From NCBI GenBank assembly GCA_963733885.1, contig CAVTES010000015.1, positions 372,001-436,000 on the forward strand: 64,000 nt of DNA. The letters run 5' to 3'. The stretch's first letter is position 1, and each line of letters begins with the position of its first letter. Source of the DNA: JACVRW01 sp963733885. GTDB lineage: Bacteria > Actinomycetota > Thermoleophilia > Solirubrobacterales > Thermoleophilaceae. The translations under genes and the position numbers were made by a program. Below the pieces are notes generated by a model. It saw nothing but the letters and a program-made list of their open reading frames with translations, did not search any database and was not told the DNA's origin. Positions 51,901-61,997 of the stretch are shown here, piece after piece.

Positions 51901-52280
51901 AACCGGTTCACGCACTCACCGACCAGCGAGTAGAAGCCGTCCATCACCGTGCGCCATGTCTCGGAGTCGACGCTCTCGGCGAGCTCCATCGAGCTCTGCA
52001 CGTCGGTGAACATGACCGTGACTTGCTTGAGCTCGCCCTCCAGCGCCGCCGCCGACGAGGCAATCTTGTCGGCGAGGTGCTCCGCGGTGTAGCTGTTTGG
52101 CCCGGGTGCTTCCCGCGTCTCGCCTTCGAGCCCGCGACCGCACCCGTTGCAGAACTTCTGCCCGCTTGGATTCGCGGTGCCGCAGTCAGGGCACCCGATG
52201 CTGGCGCTCAACGAGGTCCCGCACTCGCCGCAGAACCGCGCCGCGCCGGGATTCTCCGTACCGCACTTCGGGCAGTGCAC
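48923..52280 (-). pseudogene. zinc-ribbon adenylate cyclase / AAA ATPase / TPR signalling protein, frameshifted
   Basis: Domains in order: two zinc ribbons (CPKCGTENPGAARFCGECG; CPDCGTANPSGQKFCNGCG), class III cyclase (VTVMFTDVQSSMELAESVD; FTGDGAMVLFGAPIAHEDHA; GLNSGEVVVGG), AAA ATPase (VGLVADPGIGKSRLCREF; GVILVEDLHWLD) and a TPR-like tail. The frame breaks near 49590 (LARE then TDDDIESLGWTHNQYAML) and near 49365 (EEEAR then IMNDTRTGMQYEPLSL), both single-base losses, after which it ends at 48923. Rejoined it would be about 1,118 residues. Cyclase metal Asp residues are present. The first 900 residues are intact, so a truncated product could still work. Confidence 0.82.
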
Positions 52281-52482
52281 GGTTCCTCGACGAGCCGGGG
52301 GTCTGGGCCATCATCTGTCAGCCCCCCTGCACTGTCAACGGCCCAAGTGGGCGGTGGCCTGACCTAACGGGTCGCTGATGGGTTCGCCGGGGCGCGGGGG
52401 TGCCGGAGCGACCGACAGGGTCGCTCCAGCACCGAGGAGCACCTGGATGCGCTGGTCCTCGCGAGATGGTGGACCATGACAA

Positions 52483-53835
52483 TCATTGGAAGATCTCGGT
52501 CGTGCAGTCGCCCCCTTGGAGGCGCACCTCGTGGGCGCGCGCCGGCCCATCGGGACGCGCGTGGAAATCGAGGAAGAAGTCGCGGTCGACCTCCATCCCG
52601 CCCTCCGGGTGGCAGTTCACCTTTAGGAGCCAGGAGCGCAGCTCCGGATAGAACTGGTTGTCCCAGCTCGAGTAGAGCGAGTTCGTCACGTACAGACGAC
52701 GCCCGTCCAACGAGAGCTGGATCATCTGCGGCCCGCCGTTCAGGTCGCGGCCTGCGTCGTTCGGGTTGCCCAGAAGGCCGCCTAGCCAGAGCTGCCCCGT
52801 GAGCTTCGGCTGGCGGGGGTCCGAGACGTCGTATTGGCGCAGGTCGCCATGGAGCCAGTTCGATATGTAGAGGAAGCGGTCGTCCATCGAAAGCACGATG
52901 TCGGTGATGAGGCCCGGGACCCCGCCGGGCAGCGGCCAGCCTTCGAGCTCCAGGTTCTCCACGTCCACGACGGTCTCGGCGCCCCAGCTCCCGTTGTCGC
53001 GCGAGAAGCGGATGATGTTGCTCGCGAGGGTGGCGCCGACGAAGCCCTGCTCGGCGTCGGGATCGTGCAGCCAGCGGATCTCGAGCGGCACGAGCCCCGC
53101 CTCGCCGAGATCGACGGTCTGCTCGAGGCGGCGTCCCGAGAGGCTCCAGAAGTGGAGCCGCTGTCCGTAGCGGCCAGCCCCCACGTCGTCGATGTCGAAG
53201 CCTGGCTCGTAGGCGTTCGGCTCGCCGAACTCCGAGGAGATCAGGGTGTCCTTGCGCGGCTGGTACCAGAAGTCATAGTTGAGCGGCGGTGTCTCGCCGC
53301 CGTCCTCCCAGCGCCCCTTGAGGTCGAACGTCCTCGCGTCGAGCACCGCGAAGCCGCCCGCCCCGCCGCCGTCGGCGTCGCCCAGCATGCTGAGGACAAC
53401 GTTGTCGCCCGGCATGCAGTGGATCGTGTGCGGGCGTGTGTAGCCGGTCTCGCTTACCAGCTCCTCCGGTTCGATCACCTTCTCGATCTGAGGCCGGCGC
53501 GGGTCGTCGCTCACGTTGATCACATGGATGCGCGAGGAGCCGAAGCCCGGAACGATCAGGTGCGAGCGGTCTGGCCCGTGGCAGGCCGAGCTGCAGCGGT
53601 TCCAGCCGAAGTGGTGGAGCTCGTCCCCCGTATTCGGCATCGGCGTCTCGTGCACGATCCGCCCGTACTCGTCCGAGTCCGGGTTCACATCCACGACGGC
53701 AAGGAAGTCCGGCTTGTCCACGCCCGTCCCTACGTGCAGGCAGGCGACGTACAAGAGCTCCTCCGGCGGCGCCTGGAGGGCCTCCTGCGGCGAGCTATAG
53801 AAAGAGGCGGGGCTCTGCCCGGCTTGGTGGCTCAC
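52483..53835 (-). CDS. selenium-binding protein 56 family, methanethiol oxidase
   Basis: A 450-residue beta-propeller protein. Landmarks: LLYVACLHVGTGVDKPDFLA, GDELHHFGWNRCSSACHGPD, ETGYTRPHTIHCMPGDNVVL, NYDFWYQPRKDTLISSEFGE, VPLEIRWLHDPDAEQGFVGA and DRFLYISNWLHGDLRQYD. His residues expected to hold copper are present. Characterised bacterial members oxidise methanethiol to formaldehyde, H2S and H2O2, which would feed the fae pathway 20 kb away. No export signal is seen. GAACAGAGGAG precedes the ATG. Assignment to the family is firm; the activity is inferred. Confidence 0.88.
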   Translation of the reverse strand: MSHQAGQSPASFYSSPQEALQAPPEELLYVACLHVGTGVDKPDFLAVVDVNPDSDEYGRIVHETPMPNTGDELHHFGWNRCSSACHGPDRSHLIVPGFGSSRIHVINVSDDPRRPQIEKVIEPEELVSETGYTRPHTIHCMPGDNVVLSMLGDADGGGAGGFAVLDARTFDLKGRWEDGGETPPLNYDFWYQPRKDTLISSEFGEPNAYEPGFDIDDVGAGRYGQRLHFWSLSGRRLEQTVDLGEAGLVPLEIRWLHDPDAEQGFVGATLASNIIRFSRDNGSWGAETVVDVENLELEGWPLPGGVPGLITDIVLSMDDRFLYISNWLHGDLRQYDVSDPRQPKLTGQLWLGGLLGNPNDAGRDLNGGPQMIQLSLDGRRLYVTNSLYSSWDNQFYPELRSWLLKVNCHPEGGMEVDRDFFLDFHARPDGPARAHEVRLQGGDCTTEIFQ

Positions 53836-53979
53836 GGGTCACTCCTCTGTTCTCGTGTTGGTTGAGGCAGAGCCTAAACCTCCGCCGCCCCTGCCGGCCG
53901 AGTCGCGGGTCCGCTCATGGCTGACCGCCCTGGCAGCACTGCGCCGGACGACACCCGTGCCGTCCAGCCGGCGACGACC

Positions 53980-54654
53980 TCAGGCCGTCACCTCGACGTC
54001 CTTCGCGAGGTCGTTCAAGATCGCCTGCCATCGCTCCCGCAGGCGGGCGAAGTGCCCGTCGTCCAGTCCGTATGTGGTGATCGTGACGTTCACGCGTCCG
54101 GTGTCGGCGCTGTCGAGCGGCTCGCTCGAGTCGACGACCACGAGGCCCCGGCCGTAGGAGTCCGTGGTGGTGACCGACAGGTGCGGGCTCGCCCGGCGGG
54201 ATTCCCCCTCGACCTCGCCGGCGACCGCGGCCAACACGGCGATGGGCTTCGCCTCGCTGGTCAGGCGAATCGTCCGGCGCCGCTTGCCCGGGTGGCGCTC
54301 CAGGTAGTCACGCAGCTGGAGCAGGAACGCGCGCCAGCCCTCCTCGATCTGGTCGTAGGCGTCGTCGAGCTCGACCTCCTCGAGCGAGCCGGGATAGACG
54401 GCGCGCACGATCGTGTGGGCGCCGTCGGCTTGGACCTCGATGGCGGACTGGTCCTCGCCCTCGAACATCAGGATGCGGCCGGGCGGCTCGTGCTTGGCGT
54501 TGGCGACGAACATCAGCTCGATCTCCTCGTCGAGACCGGCGTAGTCCCAGCCGAACCAGCGCCTGACCTGATCCGGCTCCGTGAGTGCGCGCCAGACCTC
54601 TACGTGCGGCGTACGGATTTCGACCTCAACGCGGAAGGGCTTGGCCTCCGGCAT
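53980..54654 (-). CDS. AHSA1/SRPBCC domain protein
   Basis: A 224-residue protein. Residues 1-125 are an AHSA1-like domain: FRVEVEIRTPHVEVWRALTE, PDQVRRWFGWDYAGLDEEIE, GSLEEVELDDAYDQIEEGWR and AFLLQLRDYLERHPG. The C-terminal 95 residues form a second, less clear alpha/beta domain (RRASPHLSVTTTDSYGRGLV; HFARLRERWQAILNDLAKDV). No cofactor or ligand is evident. It lies between the SBP56 and helicase genes on the same strand. Confidence 0.72.
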   Translation of the reverse strand: MPEAKPFRVEVEIRTPHVEVWRALTEPDQVRRWFGWDYAGLDEEIELMFVANAKHEPPGRILMFEGEDQSAIEVQADGAHTIVRAVYPGSLEEVELDDAYDQIEEGWRAFLLQLRDYLERHPGKRRRTIRLTSEAKPIAVLAAVAGEVEGESRRASPHLSVTTTDSYGRGLVVVDSSEPLDSADTGRVNVTITTYGLDDGHFARLRERWQAILNDLAKDVEVTA

Positions 54655-54781
54655 TCGTGTTCCTCCTCGCGGGTTGCGACTCCTGCAGTGTGACGCCCAT
54701 CACATTTGACCGCGGCGCCGCACGAGCAGGCTCCAGCGCCGCTGCCCGAGCCGCGGCATGCCGCATCTGTGCCCCGTTGGG

Positions 54782-57700
54782 CTACTCGATCAGCCCGCGG
54801 ATGTCCTCGGCGGTGAGGCTGGTCGCGAACAGGTCGCCGTCGTCCATGACGCCGCTGAACAGCGCGGCCTTGCGGCGCGCGAGCGCGACGACCTTCTCCT
54901 CGATCGTGTCGTGCGCGATCAGCCGGTAGACCATGACCGGGCGCGTCTGGCCGATGCGGTGGGTGCGGTCGATCGCCTGGTCCTCGGTGGCGGGGTTCCA
55001 CCACGGGTCGAGCAGGAAGCAGTAGTCGGCCTCGGTGAGGTTGAGGCCGAAGCCGCCGGCCTTGAGGCTGATCAGGAACACCGGATCGTCGCCGGCCTTG
55101 AAGCGCTCGAGCACGCGCTCGCGCCGGCGCGTGCCGCCGTCGAGGTAGCAGTAGCCGATGCCTTCGCGATCCAGGCGGTCGCGGACCTTGGCGAGGAAGC
55201 CGGTGAACTGGCTGAACACGAGCGCGCGGTGGCCGCCAGCCGACCACGTCGCCGAGCTGCTCGACGAGCGCGCTGAGCTTGGCGCACGGAATCGGCGTCG
55301 TTCCGATCCTCGACGAGAGCCGGGTGGAGGCTGAGCTGGCGCAGCAGCGTGATCGAGCGCAGGATCGTGAAGCGGTTGCGATCGAAGTCGCCGAGCAGCC
55401 CGAGGACCTTCTGGCGCTCGCGCTGGAGGTAGGTGTCGTAGAGCTTGCGGTGGCGCGGGTGCAGCTCGACCTCCAGGGTCTGCTCCTGCTTGGCCGGCAG
55501 GTCGCGAGCGACGAGCTCCTTGGTGCGGCGCTTGACGAGCGGCTTGATCCGGCGGCGCAGGCGCGCGAGCCGCTCGCCGTCGCCGCCGCGCTCGATCGGC
55601 CGCGCGTACTGCTCGGCGAACCGCTTCGGGTCGGGGAACAGCCCGGGCGCGGTGATCGAGAGCAGCGACCACAGCTCCATCAGGTTGTTCTCCATCGGCG
55701 TGCCGGTGAGCGCGAGCTTGAACGGCGCCGCCAGCTCGCGCACGCACCGATAGGTCTTGGCCTGGTGGTTCTTGACGAACTGCGCCTCGTCGAGGATCAC
55801 GCCGGCCCATTCCACCGACCGATAGGCGTCGGAGTCGAGCCGGAGCAGCGTGTACGTCGTCACGACGACGTCGGCGCCGGCGAGCTCGTCGATCGCCCGC
55901 CCCGACTTCGCAAGCGTGTCGGTCACGGCCTCGACTGCGAGCGCCGGGCGCGAAGCGCGCAGCCTCGCTCACCCAGCCGGGCACGACGCTCGTCGGCGCG
56001 ACCACGAGGAACGGTCCGCGCACCTGGGCTGCGCTCGCGCGCGTGGCAGATCAGCGCGAGCGCCTGCAGCGTCTTGCCGAGCCCCATGTCGTCGGCGAGG
56101 ATCCCGCCGAGCTCCAGGTCCCAGAGCGACGCGAGCCAGCGCGAAGCCGTCGCGCTGGTAGGGGCGCAGCTCAGCGGTCAGCGTCGCGGGCGGCTCGTAC
56201 TCGGCGATCGCGTCGAGCTCGAGCAGCGCGCCGACCTGACGCTGCCACGCCTGGGCCTGCTCCGTGACGACGCCGAGCGCGGCCAGCTCGGCCCAGAGCC
56301 CGGCCTGGTAGCGGCTGATCCGCAGCGGCGCGGAGGGCGAGTCCGCCAGCGCGCGGGCCTCCTCGATCAGCTCGCGCAGCGCCTGCAGGCGCGGCTCGAG
56401 CAGCGAGAAGTGGGCGCCGTCGTCGAGCAGCAGATGCGACTCGCCGCTCGCCAGCGCCGCGAACACCTCGGCGAAGGGCAGCTCCCGACCCTCGACGCGG
56501 ATCGTCACGCCGAGGTCGAACCAGTCGCGCTCGCCCGCGATGTCGGCCGTGGAGACCCCGATCTCGAGCGAGTCGCCGACATCGCGATAGTCCGGCGCCT
56601 CGCCCTCGACGTCGACCGTGACTCCCGGGAGCTCGCGCAAGCGCGGCAGCTGCTCGGTCGTGAAGCGCAGGCTCTCGAGGCCGGTCAGCGTCACGGCGGG
56701 TCCGCCGGTCGGACGCCCGCTGCCGTCCAGCACGCCGAACCGCTCCAGCCCAGTCTCCGCGAAGCCGGTGTCGGCAAGTAGGGCACGCTCGGCGTCGAGG
56801 TCTCGGAAGCCCAGGCCGCCTGCGTCGTCCGCCAGGCGCACGCGCCGCGTGCTCGGCCCGACCTCGTAGACCCACTCCCAGCCGAGCTCGACCGCATGCC
56901 CTTCGCCGTAGCGAGCGCGGAGTATGAGCGAGGGATCGGAGACCGCGGGCGGGTCGAACGATCCGTCAGACGAGACGACGGTCGCGACCCGGCGAAGCCC
57001 GGGGCAGAACTCCGCGGCGAAGCGCTCGAGGTCGCCCGCCGGGATCGCGAGCGGGCTGCCCTGGAGGACCATGCGCTGAAGCGCCGGCGGCGACGGCCGG
57101 GCCAGGCGCACGAGCAGCAGCCGCCGGCCCGAGAAGTCGGGGCCGGCGTCCTTGTCGGCGCAGACGACCCCGTGCCCGTCGGCGCCGAGAAACAGGACGG
57201 GCTCGTAGAGATCGGCGTCGTCGCCGTCGATACGCAGCAGCGGACGCGCCAACGAGTGCGCGTCGACGCGGCGCGTCACGTCGATCGCGACCCCGCCGCA
57301 GCGGTAGGGCGCAAGCTCCCCCAGCTCCTTGCCGGCGTGGATGAGCGGCAGCGCGACGCGGGCCGCCTCGTCCAGCAGGGACCACAGCTGCGCGCTGCAG
57401 TCGCTCAGGTCGAGCGTCTTGTCGGCGCCGTAGTGGTAGTAGTAGCCAGCCCGGCCTTGCCGAGCGCGCTGGACGGCGTGCAGCTCGCGGACGAGCGCCA
57501 GGTGATCGGGGCGGTGCTCGCCGCCATGCCCGTACGGCGAGTCCAGCCCGCTCCACGTCAGCGAGCCGTTTACCCAGCCGCCGCGCGCCCCGGGCCGCTT
57601 CAGGCGCGCCATCAGCCGCGGCGCGCCGCCGCCCGCGAGGCCGCTCGTGCGCAGCGACAGCTCGATCGCGAGCGGATTGCCGACCGCGTGCGGCGCGGGC

Positions 57701-58101
57701 GCCCCGATCAGGGCGCGCAGCGGCTGCTCCCACGGCGGCGGCTCCGCTCGAGCGGCGACGTGGCTCGCGGGCCGCGAGCGGCGCTCCGTCGTGCCGCTGT
57801 CCGCGCCGGCGATCACGATCGCCGCCACGTGCTTGCAGTTGTAGCCGACCGGGCAGCTGCACTCGCCGTCCTCGAACTCGAGTGCCCCGTCGCCACCGTC
57901 GACGAAGAGCGCCTGAGTGTCGTAGAGCGCACCTTGGCCGACCACGGCGCCGGTGAGCGTCTGGCCGTCGGGGTCCCAGTCGAGCTCGAGCACTCGGCCG
58001 CGGCGCGCGTAGGCGCGGCCGCGATCGAACGCCTGCGGCCCGACCGCCGCCTCGACCTCGGACAGCTCGAAATCGCAGCGCTCGGTGGTCGTAGTCGGCA
58101 C
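54782..58101 (-). pseudogene. SWIM zinc-finger SNF2-family helicase, multiple frameshifts
   Basis: The intact first 650 residues hold a SWIM zinc finger (GECSCPVGYNCKHVAAIV) and a long N-terminal domain ending LRPYQRDGF. From there the SNF2 ATPase is spread over three frames: LADDMGLGKTLQALALICHA (Walker A), GPFLVVAPTSVVPGW, VVVTTYTLLRLDSDAYRSVE, WAGVILDEAQFVKNHQAKTY, ALTGTPMENNLMELWSLLSI, RALVFSQFTGFLAKVRDRLD and DRTHRIGQTRPVMVYRLIAH. Breaks lie near 56143, 56022, 55945, 55284 and 55235. GTG 58101 is the start. All ATPase motifs survive, which points to sequencing error or very recent decay. Confidence 0.8.
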
Positions 58102-58195
58102 GGCCGAAACGTAGCCGCGGTGCCGGACTGCACGGTCGCGTGCCCGGCCCAACCTGGCGGCTGCCGGCGCAGTAGCGTCCGGCTCGATCCGGCTA

Positions 58196-59254
58196 ATGGC
58201 GAGCGACAGCGACAAGCGCCTCGAGCGGAGGGTCATCGAGGCGGCCGAGACGGCGCTCGCGGCGCGCGGGTACACCACCGCGATCGATGTGCTGGCGGGC
58301 TTGGGCTGGCTACCGTCCTCGAGCGAGCGCTCCTGGCGCCAGGGCCGGATCCCCTACCTCGAGCGCGTGGTCACGGTGAACCTGAGCAAGGTCTCCAGCG
58401 CGATGCGCCACTTCCAGCGCTGGGCGACGAACCGGGGTCTGAGGCCGAGCGAGACCGCGTACGTCGCGCGCACGGGCGACCGGCGCCCGCTGCGCTTCAG
58501 CAAGTCCGGGAAGCCGTCCATTGAGCTCGCCTACCGCACGCACTTCGTCTCCCCGACTCTCTCGGACCGCAAGCGCGAGCGACTGGCGGAGCGTCAGAGC
58601 CGGCCGCCCGACCTGGTGGTCGTCTCGCCACTGCGCGACTGGATCTGCAGCGCCTGCGGCGGCACGGGCGACCTGCTGATCATGGACGAGCCCGGCCCGC
58701 TGTGCCTCGCATGCGCCGAGATGGACCACCTCGTCTACTTGCCCGCCGGCGATGCGGCGCTCACCCGGCGCGCGAAGGCGGCGAGCCGGCTCTCGGCCGT
58801 GCTGGTGCGCTTCAGCCGCGCCCGCAAGCGCTACGAGCGCCAAGGCATCCTCGTCGAGGAGGACGCGCTCGCCGCCTCCGAGCAGCAGTGCCTCGCCGAC
58901 GAGGAGGCTCGCGCCCGCCGCCGCGCGCGCGATGCCGAGCGCCGCGCTCGCGCCGACGTCGAGCTGCGGACCCGTTTCGCCGCCGATATCGCGCGCCTGT
59001 TCCCCGGCTGCCCGGCGGAGCGCGCCGACGCCATCGCCCGCCATGCGGCCGTGCGCGGGAGCGGCCGGATAGGACGCAGCGCTGCCGGGCGCGCTCTCCA
59101 TCCAAGCGCCATCGAACTCGCGGTGATCGCCTCGGTCCGCCACGAGGACACCGCCTACGACGACCTCCTCATGAGCGGCGTCGATCGCGCCGACGCGCGC
59201 AGGCGTGTGAGCCGCGAGGTCGATGCCGTACTCGGACGCTGGCGCCCCGCATGA
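58196..59254 (+). CDS. DUF2293 domain protein
   Basis: A 352-residue cytoplasmic protein. The N-terminal 60 residues resemble a small wHTH-like domain (GYTTAIDVLAGLGWLPSSSE). A zinc-binding pair of CxxC motifs follows (WICSACGGTGDLL; GPLCLACAEMDHL). After an Arg-rich coiled coil, the C-terminal 90 residues are DUF2293: DIARLFPGCPAERADAIARH, GSGRIGRSAAGRALHPSAIE and HEDTAYDDLLMSGVDRADAR. Function unknown; nucleic-acid binding is plausible. Divergent from the SNF2 gene, 94 bases apart. Confidence 0.8.
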   Translation: MASDSDKRLERRVIEAAETALAARGYTTAIDVLAGLGWLPSSSERSWRQGRIPYLERVVTVNLSKVSSAMRHFQRWATNRGLRPSETAYVARTGDRRPLRFSKSGKPSIELAYRTHFVSPTLSDRKRERLAERQSRPPDLVVVSPLRDWICSACGGTGDLLIMDEPGPLCLACAEMDHLVYLPAGDAALTRRAKAASRLSAVLVRFSRARKRYERQGILVEEDALAASEQQCLADEEARARRRARDAERRARADVELRTRFAADIARLFPGCPAERADAIARHAAVRGSGRIGRSAAGRALHPSAIELAVIASVRHEDTAYDDLLMSGVDRADARRRVSREVDAVLGRWRPA

Positions 59255-59348
59255 GCGCTTGCAGTCGCTCGCTTCAGCCAGCGAAGAAGCGGGATCGAGG
59301 CCGACGTCGAGCGTGGATCCACTGGCACGCTCATGCACTCGAGCGAGG

Positions 59349-60095
59349 CTACGGCGGCCGCGGCTGTTCGACCCGCACCCTCTCAGGGACCGCGAGTCGC
59401 GACGCCGCCCTGCGGCGCTCGTCGGACCGGCGGCTGGCCGGGGCGAACGCGCTCCAGGCGAACCAGCGCCCGAAGGCGCGCTGGAGCACCCTCGGGCCGC
59501 TCAGCGTCAGCTTGCGCGCCCGCATCGCGCCGCCCAGGTCGGCGCGCCCCAGATAGACGCGGTAGAGGGTGGCGGTGTCGACCCTGACCTCGAGGTCGAC
59601 GTCGAACCCGGGGTGCTGGAGACAGACCGAGACCTCGGAGGGCTCGAGCACCATCCAGTAGCGCTTCGCCGGGTTGCGGAAGTCGAACTGGACGACGGTG
59701 CGATCCGGGGGGAGCTGCTCGCGATCGACGTGTCGGGCCATCCAGACGATCAGGAGGTCGGGGTCGAGCTCGTCGGGGCGGGGATCGGTGAACGACCAGG
59801 TAACCCCCCATTCCCCCATCGCCTGCACGACCGCCTCCAGATCGCGGCCGGCGAGCGTCAGACGATATTCGAGCGTCCTGCCCTTGGGACCGGTGCGCCG
59901 CTCGATGATCTCGGCCCGCTCGAGCGAGCGCAGGCGGTCCGTGAGGACCGAGCGCGAGATCCCCGGCAGGCCACGCTGAAGCTCGTTGAACCCGCTCGCG
60001 CCGCCGAGCATCTCACGCACGATCAGGAGCGTCCAGCGGTCGCCGAGGACCTCGCTCGCCTTAGCGATCGGACAGTACTGCGCGTAGCTCCGCAT
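59349..60095 (-). CDS. HxlR family regulator with C-terminal SCP2-like domain
   Basis: A 248-residue protein. Residues 1-105 are an HxlR winged helix (CPIAKASEVLGDRWTLLIVR; GFNELQRGLPGISRSVLTDR; SLERAEIIERRTGPKGRTLE). The usual Cys near the N-terminus is present (YCPI). Residues 115-220 look like an SCP2 sterol-carrier domain (VVQFDFRNPAKRYWMVLEPS; LYRVYLGRADLGGAMRARKL), so a hydrophobic ligand may control binding. It is divergent from the FAD oxidase, with a three-half-site operator between them. Confidence 0.82.
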   Translation of the reverse strand: MRSYAQYCPIAKASEVLGDRWTLLIVREMLGGASGFNELQRGLPGISRSVLTDRLRSLERAEIIERRTGPKGRTLEYRLTLAGRDLEAVVQAMGEWGVTWSFTDPRPDELDPDLLIVWMARHVDREQLPPDRTVVQFDFRNPAKRYWMVLEPSEVSVCLQHPGFDVDLEVRVDTATLYRVYLGRADLGGAMRARKLTLSGPRVLQRAFGRWFAWSAFAPASRRSDERRRAASRLAVPERVRVEQPRPP

Positions 60096-60130
60096 GGCCT
60101 ACAAGGAATGCTAGCCGCGGATTGGCATTA

Positions 60131-60159
60131 GGTTCTGAATTCGAACCGCTTGGTTCGAA
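60131..60159. promoter_or_regulatory. operator with three half-sites between HxlR and FAD oxidase genes
   Basis: TTCGAACC (60140-60147) and GGTTCGAA (60152-60159) are a perfect inverted repeat with a 4-base gap; a further GGTTC at 60131-60135 pairs with GAACC of the first arm. About 45 bases from both divergent starts. Confidence 0.6.
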
Positions 60160-60202
60160 ATTCGGTCTAGTCGGGTCGCGACGCATCCGCGACCGTGGTC
60201 GC

Positions 60203-61630
60203 ATGGCTACCGAAACGGCAACGGTGGCGACGGCCGCCGACGACGAGCGTCTACGCAACTCGGTCCACGGCCCGGTGATCGGCCCCGACGACGAAGGCTA
60301 CGACGAGGCCCGGTCGATCTGGAACGGCGCGATCGACCGCCGCCCAGCCTGCATCGCCCGCTGCACCGGCGTCGCCGACGTCGTCGCCGCCGTCGGCTTC
60401 GCACGCGAACGCGATCTGCTGGTTGGCGTGCGCTCCGGTGGCCACGGCGTCGGCGGCCACGCGCTCTGTGACGGCGGGCTCGTGATCGACCTCTCGCCGA
60501 TGAAGGGAATCCGAGTCGATCCGGCGACGCGCACCGCGCGCGCTGAGGCCGGCGTGCTCTGGGGCGAGCTCGACCGCGAGACGCAGCTCTTCGGGCTGGC
60601 GACGGTCGGCGGGATCGTCACCCACACGGGGATCGCGGGCCTGACGCTCGGCGGGGGGATCGGTTGGCTGATGCGAAAGCACGGCGCCACGGTCGACAAC
60701 CTCCTCTCCGCGGACGTGGTGACCGCGCAGGGCGAGATAGTCACCGCGAGCGAGGAGGAAAACCCCGATCTGTTCTGGGCGATCCGCGGCGGCGGCGGCA
60801 ACTTCGGCATCGTCACTTCGTTCGAGTACCGACTACACCCCGTCGGCCCGATCGTCCTCGCGGGACCGGTCTTCCACCCCCTGGAGGACGCGCGGGAGGT
60901 CCTGCGCTTCTACCGCGGGTTCATTGCCGCGGCCCCGGACGAGCTGACCACGATCTTCGAGCTGTCGGTGGCGCCGCCGCTCCCCTTCCTGCCGGAGGAG
61001 GTGCACGGCAAGCCGATCGTGATGGTGGGCGCCTGTTACGCGGGATCTCCGGACGAGGGCGCCGAAGTCGTCCGCCCGCTCAAGCGGTTCGGCCGCCCGA
61101 TCGCCGACCTGCTCGAGCCGAAGCCCTACACGGCCTTGCAGTCGATGTTCGACCCCTTGGTGCCGCACGGCTGGCACCGCTACTGGAAGTCGGTCGAGCT
61201 GCCGCCGCTTACCGATGATGCGATCGAGACGCTCGTCGAGCACGCACCACCGCCCACCTCGCCCAAGTCCTACTGCATCGTCTTTCAGCTCGGCGGGGCG
61301 CTCGCCCGCGTGGGTGACGACGAGACGGCCTTCAGCCAGCGCGATGCCGCCCACAACGTCAACATCAACGCCGTCTGGACCGAGGAGGATCCGGACGCCG
61401 AACGACATATCGCCTGGGCGCGGGACTTCTTCGACGCGCTGCAACCGCACGCCGGCGGGCGCGTGTACCTGAACTTCCTCGGCGAAGAAGGCGGCAACCG
61501 GGTGCGCCAGGCCTATGGCGCGCGAAACTACGCGCGGCTGGTCGAGCTCAAGCGCGCCTACGACCCGACCAACTTCTTCAGGCTCAACCAGAACATCGAG
61601 CCCTTAATGTCCGAGGGCCTGCACACATAG
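60203..61630 (+). CDS. FAD-binding oxidoreductase, berberine-bridge-enzyme-like
   Basis: A 475-residue flavoenzyme. The FAD domain shows VGVRSGGHGVGGHALCDGGL (the His is the usual covalent FAD site), THTGIAGLTLGGGIGWLMRK (the second covalent Cys of bicovalent enzymes is replaced by Thr) and DLFWAIRGGGGNFGIVTSFE. The C-terminal BBE motif is AYGARNYARLVELKRAYDPT followed by NFFRLNQNI. ATG 60203 taken because the longer frame would cross the operator. Likely oxidises an alcohol or sugar-like substrate; controlled by the divergent HxlR regulator. Confidence 0.85.
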   Translation: MATETATVATAADDERLRNSVHGPVIGPDDEGYDEARSIWNGAIDRRPACIARCTGVADVVAAVGFARERDLLVGVRSGGHGVGGHALCDGGLVIDLSPMKGIRVDPATRTARAEAGVLWGELDRETQLFGLATVGGIVTHTGIAGLTLGGGIGWLMRKHGATVDNLLSADVVTAQGEIVTASEEENPDLFWAIRGGGGNFGIVTSFEYRLHPVGPIVLAGPVFHPLEDAREVLRFYRGFIAAAPDELTTIFELSVAPPLPFLPEEVHGKPIVMVGACYAGSPDEGAEVVRPLKRFGRPIADLLEPKPYTALQSMFDPLVPHGWHRYWKSVELPPLTDDAIETLVEHAPPPTSPKSYCIVFQLGGALARVGDDETAFSQRDAAHNVNINAVWTEEDPDAERHIAWARDFFDALQPHAGGRVYLNFLGEEGGNRVRQAYGARNYARLVELKRAYDPTNFFRLNQNIEPLMSEGLHT

Positions 61631-61721
61631 CGGCGGCGATGCCACCGAAGCCGGCGGCGGCCGAGTCAACGGCTTTCGGTGCTGTGCGTGAAATGACGTG
61701 GCGTATGCTGCGCCGTCTGCG

Positions 61722-61997
61722 ATGGCGCTTATCAAGACGGAGGTCACCCAAGCGGTCGTCGACTATCTGGCCCGCCACGCTCCGCAGGACCCCGTGCTCG
61801 AGCGCGTGGCCCGCGAAACCGCGGAGATGCCGCGCGCCGAGATGGCGACCACGCCCGACGAGGCGGCGCTCCTCACCATGCTGGCCCGGTTGATCGGCAG
61901 CCGGCATGCGCTTGAAGTCGGCACCCTTCACGGGCTACGGGGCGATCTCGATTGCGCGTCGGCTCGCCGAGGGTGGCCGGGTCACCCGCCTCGCGGC
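61722..61997 (+). pseudogene. O-methyltransferase, N-terminal remnant with frameshift
   Basis: LIKTEVTQAVVDYLARHAPQ through LTMLARLIGSRHALEVGT matches the start of class I SAM-dependent O-methyltransferases. One extra base near 61925 shifts the frame; the alternative frame continues FTGYGAISIARRLAEGGRVT, then similarity stops. The SAM-binding core beyond motif I and the whole C-terminal half are missing. Confidence 0.7.
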
